A model generated the notes under the pieces. The model made no database searches. It saw only the letters and a list, made by a program, of their open reading frames with translations, and was not told the DNA's origin. A stretch of DNA of 64,000 nucleotides from Calamus simplicifolius. Taxonomy: Eukaryota > Streptophyta > Magnoliopsida > Arecales > Arecaceae. Position numbers and translations under genes: made by a program. Location: positions 742,508-806,507 of the forward strand of contig UESW01003903.1 in the NCBI GenBank assembly GCA_900491605.1, read 5' to 3'. This document shows, piece after piece, positions 58,450 to 64,000 of the stretch. Numbering within the stretch: position 1 is the first letter of the stretch; each line of letters opens with the position of its first letter.

Positions 58450-58737
58450 ACATCAATGTCTCCCTCAACCCCTTGTTGCAATATGCCCCCTTACGGATAT
58501 TTGGACTATCCTGTAGAAGATTGACTGCGCCTAGATCCGACATATTTATTGTGAAGCCAATTCGGCGGCGGATTGGATGGCTACTTCAGTGGCCTAGCAT
58601 GTTGGATCGTGAATATGGAAGCAGGGCGATCCATGTCCTTCTTTATTACTATAAATTTTGTACTGTAATTTATCTGGGCTGATTCGCACGAGACTAGTAT
58701 GATTGTCTACTTGTACCAAAAAAAAAAAAAAAAAAAA
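58450..58737 (+). mobile_element. L1-type LINE 3' end fragment with poly-A
   Basis: Ends in about 20 A (58718-58737). The coding trace reads HIYCEANSAADWMATSVA, matching the tail of the RNase H domain at 51365-51544, but with stops. The sequences on its two sides, CAACCCCTTGTTGCAATAT and CCTCTTTCTAAATGC, lie next to each other in a related stretch at 62960-63060. It therefore probably landed inside an older repeat. The left boundary is approximate. Confidence 0.75.
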
Positions 58738-59133
58738 TCCTCTTTCTAAATGCTTGGAGAATCTTTATTTAAGATAGACAAACTGACAGTAAATGAATTA
58801 TGGTGGGAGGGCATCACACTAAACAAAGTTCACCTACTGAAAAGGACCAACTTTGGTATTTGTTAGCATCAACTAAAATATTCAATGAGCTGGCTGGTTT
58901 GGAAGAAAGTCGATATCACGTGGTTGCAAGTGGAGTGATGACTATTTCTAACTTCAATAGTTTATTTTCATGAATGGATTGTTGCTACAAATCAATCTTC
59001 TGTACGTTCACTTTCTTGGATGCCTTGTTATGTGAGACAAATCTTTAGGCCTGTCCCAACTTTGTTGGACCTATTACCATATCAAAACATTATTGCTTCT
59101 CTCGGAGTTTTTTTTTTAACCGATATTTTTTGG

Positions 59134-59210
<77 letters not shown>

Positions 59211-60329
59211 AAGTAAAAAATATCATTTAAAATAATATTTTCTATTTTCATCTCTTTCTTTTTCGCTTTGCCGCGTCAGCGAAAAGCTTTCACAGGCATA
59301 ACAATTTCATAGATAAAATCATCATTTGAAGTAGCAATTTCTGCTGAAATCGCCACTCCAAGTAGCGATTTATATTGAACTTTGGAACAAAATTTTATGC
59401 TTTTGAATAATTAATGTTTTACCAAAATATTTTTCTACATTTTAAATATGATCTTGACATTCTTCCTCCATGGCTCTCATTACAAGCAATATTTTAGCAT
59501 AAGCAATACAACCCATCATTGATGATTAGATGCAACCAAACTTCTATTCATCCTAACAAAATAGGTATCGGTGTTGTGTATATAAAATTACTTGCCTCTG
59601 TTTCTAAGAGGGGATAAAATGATAGGACACTACCATATCCATTTCAGCCTCAATGAGAATGGAACCGAGTGTGTCTAGATGTCCAAATGGCATAAACCAA
59701 GCGTTCAACCCTCCAGATGGCCAAAAGCCCAAAGAGCTAATGCTGAGATTTGTGATTCAATGGCTTTGGTATTTTGTCCGTCAGATTGCCGCCCCTAAAC
59801 TTAGAGCTGGGAGCATTAAGAACTAAAAAACATGGAACAAATCACGTAAATGTTTGAACTCCAGCAATTCAAGTCCACAACTAATCCCTTTTGACCGACC
59901 TTTTTTTGTGTTTTTTTCTCTGTATCACCGCATCCTGGTGCTCTTAATCTCGATCTAGATTAATGTTGTGGTGCACTTATATAGATCTCGATTTTTGGGC
60001 TCTCCACCCTTATAAATATAATCGGAGAAACAAAGGCGGAGGCAGATGGTGGAGGTCAAGGTCACAACCAAAAAAGTGAACAAAGTTTTCTTTTCATCAT
60101 AACTTCCTCCTAGGTGTCTTTTGGACTGAACAACAAGCTAACTCTAACGAAACTCAACTGAAACATGACCGAAACTCAACCGAAACTATACCAAAACTCA
60201 ACCGAAACTCACATCATCCAAAATTATATCATCTCACAAGCATCAAATATCATCGCATCAGCAGAATAACGCATACTCATCAAAATTTAATATATCTGAA
60301 TATAAAAAAAGGAATTTTTACAACATTTG
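58738..60329. other. Intergenic DNA with a long TA tract
   Basis: Holds the second arm of the 58349/58989 direct repeat, a TA microsatellite (59139-59207) and a small inverted-repeat cluster at 59323-59371. 60110-60210 repeats AACTCAACCGAAAC words several times. No gene recognised. Confidence 0.45.
59139..59207. repeat. TA dinucleotide microsatellite
   Basis: About 34 uninterrupted AT units, the longest simple repeat in the window. Confidence 0.95.
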
Positions 60330-62631
60330 GTTTGAGTACAACAACGTAGGCAACCTAGGTTCCACATCTGCATCTAGGAGGTTGATGAATTCATCCAATC
60401 CATCGCCTATAGTTCGCCATCGATGGAGGGCCCTCATCACTCACTTGAGATACACCCTTCTGCGTGGGGATCATGGTAGGATGGGAAACATCAGCATATT
60501 AGCATTCCAATATGATCATATGACATTCTCACTGATCTTGGTGATATCCGCATTAGCAATGTCGTCAATGTGACATGTAGTGTGATCTCGACTGGCAAAT
60601 GTACCCTCCTTGACATCCTCCCATGTGAATACTCGTGTGCTAATGGGGACCGTATGTAAGAAGGTGATGGTGTATAATAAAATATCTCCATCGTTGGATC
60701 AAAATCAGCTTGTGTAGACTTCGGCCCCTCCGAGTAGAGTGCCACTGCAGGTGTGCTCCAAAAGTGTTGATGCCCGATGATAGATAATATACCATAAGCC
60801 ATCGCCTTTGTGCTCCTCAAAATCTTCCATTAGGGCAGCTATAGCCCGTTCGACCTCCAAAGTCAAATGTTGAAATCTCTCCTGCTGTATATAAAATAAC
60901 AACAAAAATTCATATGAAAACTTATGAAGTTGAAAGAAAATCTTATTAATTTTTATTTTAAAAATAATACCAGAAACTCAAATGAAGTTCCTTCCCTTCG
61001 TAGCCCCTTGTACGATACTCAGAATGACCTACACATATTCGAATGATACTCCTAAATCAGGCCATGCAATCGGGTGTGCACGAGACTTCCGCTAGTATAG
61101 GCTCTCCCATAATAATATGCTGACGCTGTACATTCTATGTGCAATATGAGTCACGTGCACGATGTCCCATGCAGCATTTATCCTTCCCCATCGATCAATC
61201 TGATAAAATTTTTCCGACGTATCGTATAGATATGGTATGGACTAACGACATCCAAATTGACGAAGCACTCGATCCGACAAATGCCACTTGACTATATCGA
61301 AACATATAAACGGGGTCCGTGCCATCCAAATATCCGAACTGAACAAGCAGCTCGAAAGTAAAAAAGAGATAATCGCTGGCGAGTAAGGACACCATATGAA
61401 TTACATAGGAAAAAATTAATTAATCCATAATCAACATAAACTTGAGAAATATCCATCTAATTGAATTTCATATTCCAAGATGACATACCCGTTGATCACT
61501 ATCATCCAACACGTCCAACTGGTCCTTATAAGCACGTAGTGTGTGGGTTGAAACATTTTTTAAATTATATTTTACATACCATCTATACCTCCATGGTGCA
61601 CCTAAGTACAAATCATCATTGGCATCGAAAGGTCTAGCCTCCGGAGTCTCGAGTCTCATGGGATGAAAAATAGAAAATCATTCTCATGCCTAAATCTGCA
61701 TGTTCGGATAATTTGAAATGTTAATTAACAATAAAAATAACCTTGATCTTATACATCAGAATATAGTGTTTACCTATAGTAAGATAAGGTATTCTTCGAT
61801 GTCTGACTGGGTAGGGCTCGTTGCATGACATAGTGATCTATATAAACCAGCAAGTGTAGCCGATCCCTAACTAAGAGCAGCAAATGCCTTCAAGTCTTTC
61901 AGAAATGGCACGTACATCAACTTCACTAAATTACCAAAGGTATCTGGAAGAATCACTTCACCAACAATTCGAAGAAGTTGTTCCCTCATGAATTGTTGGA
62001 CAACCTCATCATCCGCATCTTCGTCAAAGTGAAGGTCGCAATAGAATTGATCGAAGAATGCTAAACGAAAATGACCTTTCGAAATGCATCGACAGGAGGT
62101 TTAACACTAAATAACCTTCCAAATATAGCCTGCCATTGCTGGATAGTATAGCGCGGATCTAACCCAGTAACAGCGGATTCATCAATCCGAAGGCCACTCA
62201 AAATATGACATTCTGTAGTGTAATGGTTGCCTCATCAAAAGAAAGATGAAATATATGGGTCTCTTGCCGCCATCTCTCAACCAGCGCAGAAATAAGGCCA
62301 ACATCCAGTCGAATCTGGCCTATCCGATATATGCCAAACATGCCAACATGATCTAAGTAATACTGCATTCGTAGGTGTGTTATGCCCGGTGTCTCTTTCC
62401 ATATATGTGTATCATGCCGATGGCATCTAAGCACCGGTAACTCCTGCAAATTTTTTTTGCAATGATACGTCAACATTCACATAAATACATGGCAACTAAT
62501 TAAGGATCGCCGATCAATAATACACACCTCGCTCTCAAATATGTTGATTGATCTATGCAACGGTTGCAAAGTAAGAACACTGGGATCATAAGGCCCTGGA
62601 TTTAAAACATTATGAGCTATGTCTTGATAAT
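60330..62631 (-). pseudogene. Plant-mobile-domain (MAIN-like) pseudogene
   Basis: Exon-like blocks on the minus strand match the plant mobile domain found in MAIN-like proteins and in transposons. Block 62631-62528 has NPGPYDPSVLTLQPLHRSIN. Block 62443-61774 has MQYYLDHVGMFGIYRIGQIR, LISALVERWRQETHIFHLSF and EATITLQNV, then continues in another frame (GLRIDESAVTGLDPRYTIQQ). Block 61690-61489 has RAYKDQLDVLDDSDQ. Block 61395-60970 has WMARTPFICFDIVKWHLSDR and YDTSEKFYQIDRWG. A frameshift near 62196-62206, a stop at 61867-61869 where the family has a tryptophan (GSATLA follows), and later stops show it is dead. Splice-like GT/AG edges survive, so it decayed from an intron-containing gene. Confidence 0.75.
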
Positions 62632-63409
62632 CTGACAAAACAAGTTAAAAAAATTATAACTTATCTGGTAATCAAACAAACTTCATTCTATTATATTCAA
62701 AGAACAAGAGGAAGTGGCACACACAATATAAGAATTAAATATTGCAACTTATGAATTAAATAGCCAATGATTATTTAATTAACATGTTTTTAAGAGTTAT
62801 TATGTTTTATGAAAGTAAATGAAACCATTAAGATATGCGATGGACCTTCACACCAATCTTTCTTTGCATATATACTTTAACATCATTTTTTCAAAAAGTT
62901 TGTTTTCCATCCTCTCCTTCTAAAACCGGTGCCAAAAGACACCGGTTTAAAAAATGACTCGCCTCTCTCAACCCCCTATGGCAATATATCCATCGTTCAT
63001 TTTCCATATTCTCGGAGGATCTCTATTTAAAATGGACAAAGGAATAGATAGTGAGTAAAGCCTATCTTCTGCCTTCAATTTTGATTCTGAAAGCAAAAGG
63101 AGATGGATGCATTTTTTTGGCTCCAATTGCCTCCAACACTCAAACCAAAGAGAGATGGATGCCTATCTTTCCTTCTCTGATCGAGTATCTCTTATTCCCA
63201 ATAGGCTAAAGAAAAGCGTAGCTTGATCCCAGCAAACGCTACTAAAACAATACGAAGCGAAGGAAAAAAATATTCTGCACAATGGATAAAGAAGCCATAT
63301 GAAAACCTAGAAAAAGCCAATTATTCATCCTTTTACGTATAGCTGATACAACAGAAGAGTAGTGCCATACCCCCCGTTTCTTAAATATTGGGGTTTTATT
63401 ACAGATGAT
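62632..63409. other. Intergenic DNA with a repeat shared with 58440-58800
   Basis: 62960-63060 (TCTCAACCCCCTATGGCAAT, later ATCTCTATTTAAAATGGACA) corresponds to the sequence on the two sides of the LINE at 58450-58737. No gene recognised. The 3' UTR of the CslE gene probably extends left from 63409. Confidence 0.45.
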
Positions 63410-63955
63410 TTATATCATGGTTAGCACATATGCCAGCATTGCGAAACCAAGTGAACGAACTGTGATAGAGAGGGGAAGGCTACCTTTATCCTTTCGAATA
63501 AGAAGAGCTTCATAGATGGGCAAATGAATGGCTACCACCAGCCCACAAAGAAGAAATTGAATGAATAATGTCTCAAGAACCATAGTTTCACCATTTGCCA
63601 CCAGCTTTTTGAGCCCACCCACCAAGCAGAACAGGTTTAGCAATGCAACTGCTGCTATGATAACAAACATCGAGGATGATGATCCGAATTCCATAGCCTC
63701 CTGCTCATACCTTTCTGAAGCATCACGATCAGACACCTTTGCTGTGATGACGAACCCCATCTTAGCCATCCCTAAAAACTTTAAAAGGGCAGCAATGGTG
63801 CCGTAAAGGTATGAGGAAGTCCTCTTCAATATCCACATCCTTTGAGAATTCCACCATCCAATTAATGTGCTACCACACTGCAGTGATTCGACCAGCCCAT
63901 ACACATGTTTGCCAATGATGACATAGGCAAAGAGCATGAACCATGGGCTAGTGAT
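63410..63955 (-). CDS. Cellulose synthase-like protein E, last exon (partial gene)
   Basis: The last exon of a minus-strand CslE gene; upstream exons lie beyond 64000. CslE proteins are Golgi or membrane glycosyltransferases of family GT2, thought to make cell-wall glucans; the exact product is not settled. The exon begins at 63955 after an ATTAG acceptor with ITSPWFMLFAYV and runs 181 residues to TAA at 63410-63412. Family markers are WWNSQRMWILKRTSSYLYG, GFVITAKVSDRDASERYEQE and MEFGSSSSMF. Hydrophobic helices at about residues 4-18, 95-115, 127-147 and 163-179 fit the C-terminal membrane bundle. The end, RKDKGSLPLSITVRS, resembles CslE more than CslB, G or H. No break is visible, so the gene is probably functional. 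Confidence 0.88.
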   Translation of the reverse strand: MTSPWFMLFAYVIIGKHVYGLVESLQCGSTLIGWWNSQRMWILKRTSSYLYGTIAALLKFLGMAKMGFVITAKVSDRDASERYEQEAMEFGSSSSMFVIIAAVALLNLFCLVGGLKKLVANGETMVLETLFIQFLLCGLVVAIHLPIYEALLIRKDKGSLPLSITVRSLGFAMLAYVLTMI

Positions 63956-64000
63956 CTAATTTTAACATCAGGAGGATATTCGTGTTAGGATTTGCTCAGA
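63956..64000 (-). other. End of the preceding CslE intron
   Basis: On the minus strand this short piece ends in a pyrimidine-poor acceptor (GATGTTAAAATTAG) directly before the last CslE exon. Confidence 0.6.

Noticed and set aside
1..64000. Search for tRNA, rRNA and other structural RNA genes
   Set aside because: I looked for tRNA B-box-like GGTTCGA motifs. The hits were minisatellite units or isolated words without a cloverleaf, so no RNA gene is called.

Overview
The window is nuclear DNA of a flowering plant. The genes have many introns with plant-style GT/AG junctions, the proteins match plant-specific families (LIMR, CslE, plant-mobile-domain, glutaredoxin-like with four CxxC pairs), and most intergenic DNA is retrotransposon debris. 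Gene style, GC-rich first exons beside AT-rich intergenic DNA, and transposon families suggest a monocot, possibly a palm. That assignment is inference.

Layout. 1-7504: a decayed Ty3/gypsy element on the minus strand. 8290-16103: a ubiquitin-activating enzyme E1 gene (plus strand, six coding exons and a 5' UTR intron). 17319-29140: a 14-exon LIMR/LMBR1-like membrane protein gene (plus), with a DNA transposon and RTE scraps in its introns. 29900-30700: a promoter-like GC-rich leader with a 28-codon ORF, a possible second start and no visible continuation. 31558-35137: a gag-only relative of the first gypsy element on the plus strand, with two LTRs and a 5-bp target duplication. 37914-39124: a solo copia-type LTR. 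39291-42400: a 5'-truncated L1-type LINE (minus). 43612-44438: a solo gypsy LTR. 45527-46249: an intronless glutaredoxin-like gene (plus). 46260-52200: low-complexity tracts, an RTE LINE fragment and an L1 3' end, each LINE piece with target duplications. 52201-56796: a decayed Ty1-copia element (minus). 57321-58167: three head-to-tail MITE copies. 58440-58737: another L1 3' end. 60330-62631: a plant-mobile-domain pseudogene (minus). 63410-63955 and beyond: the 3' end of a cellulose-synthase-like E gene (minus).

Four genes look functional: E1, LIMR, the glutaredoxin-like gene and CslE (partial). They act in unrelated processes (ubiquitin activation, membrane biology, redox or metal binding, wall polysaccharide synthesis), and nothing suggests they work together. 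I found no new multi-gene system.

The most unusual structure is a minisatellite in the gypsy family at 230-1010, 7190-7345 and 33650-34330. Its units carry short palindromes whose two arms change together. Other points of note are the apparent frameshift at the canonical E1 N terminus, the tandem MITE trio, and the paired oligo-T/oligo-G tracts. I worked by eye, so exon boundaries, similarity and repeat counts are estimates; I give explicit coordinates so they can be checked.
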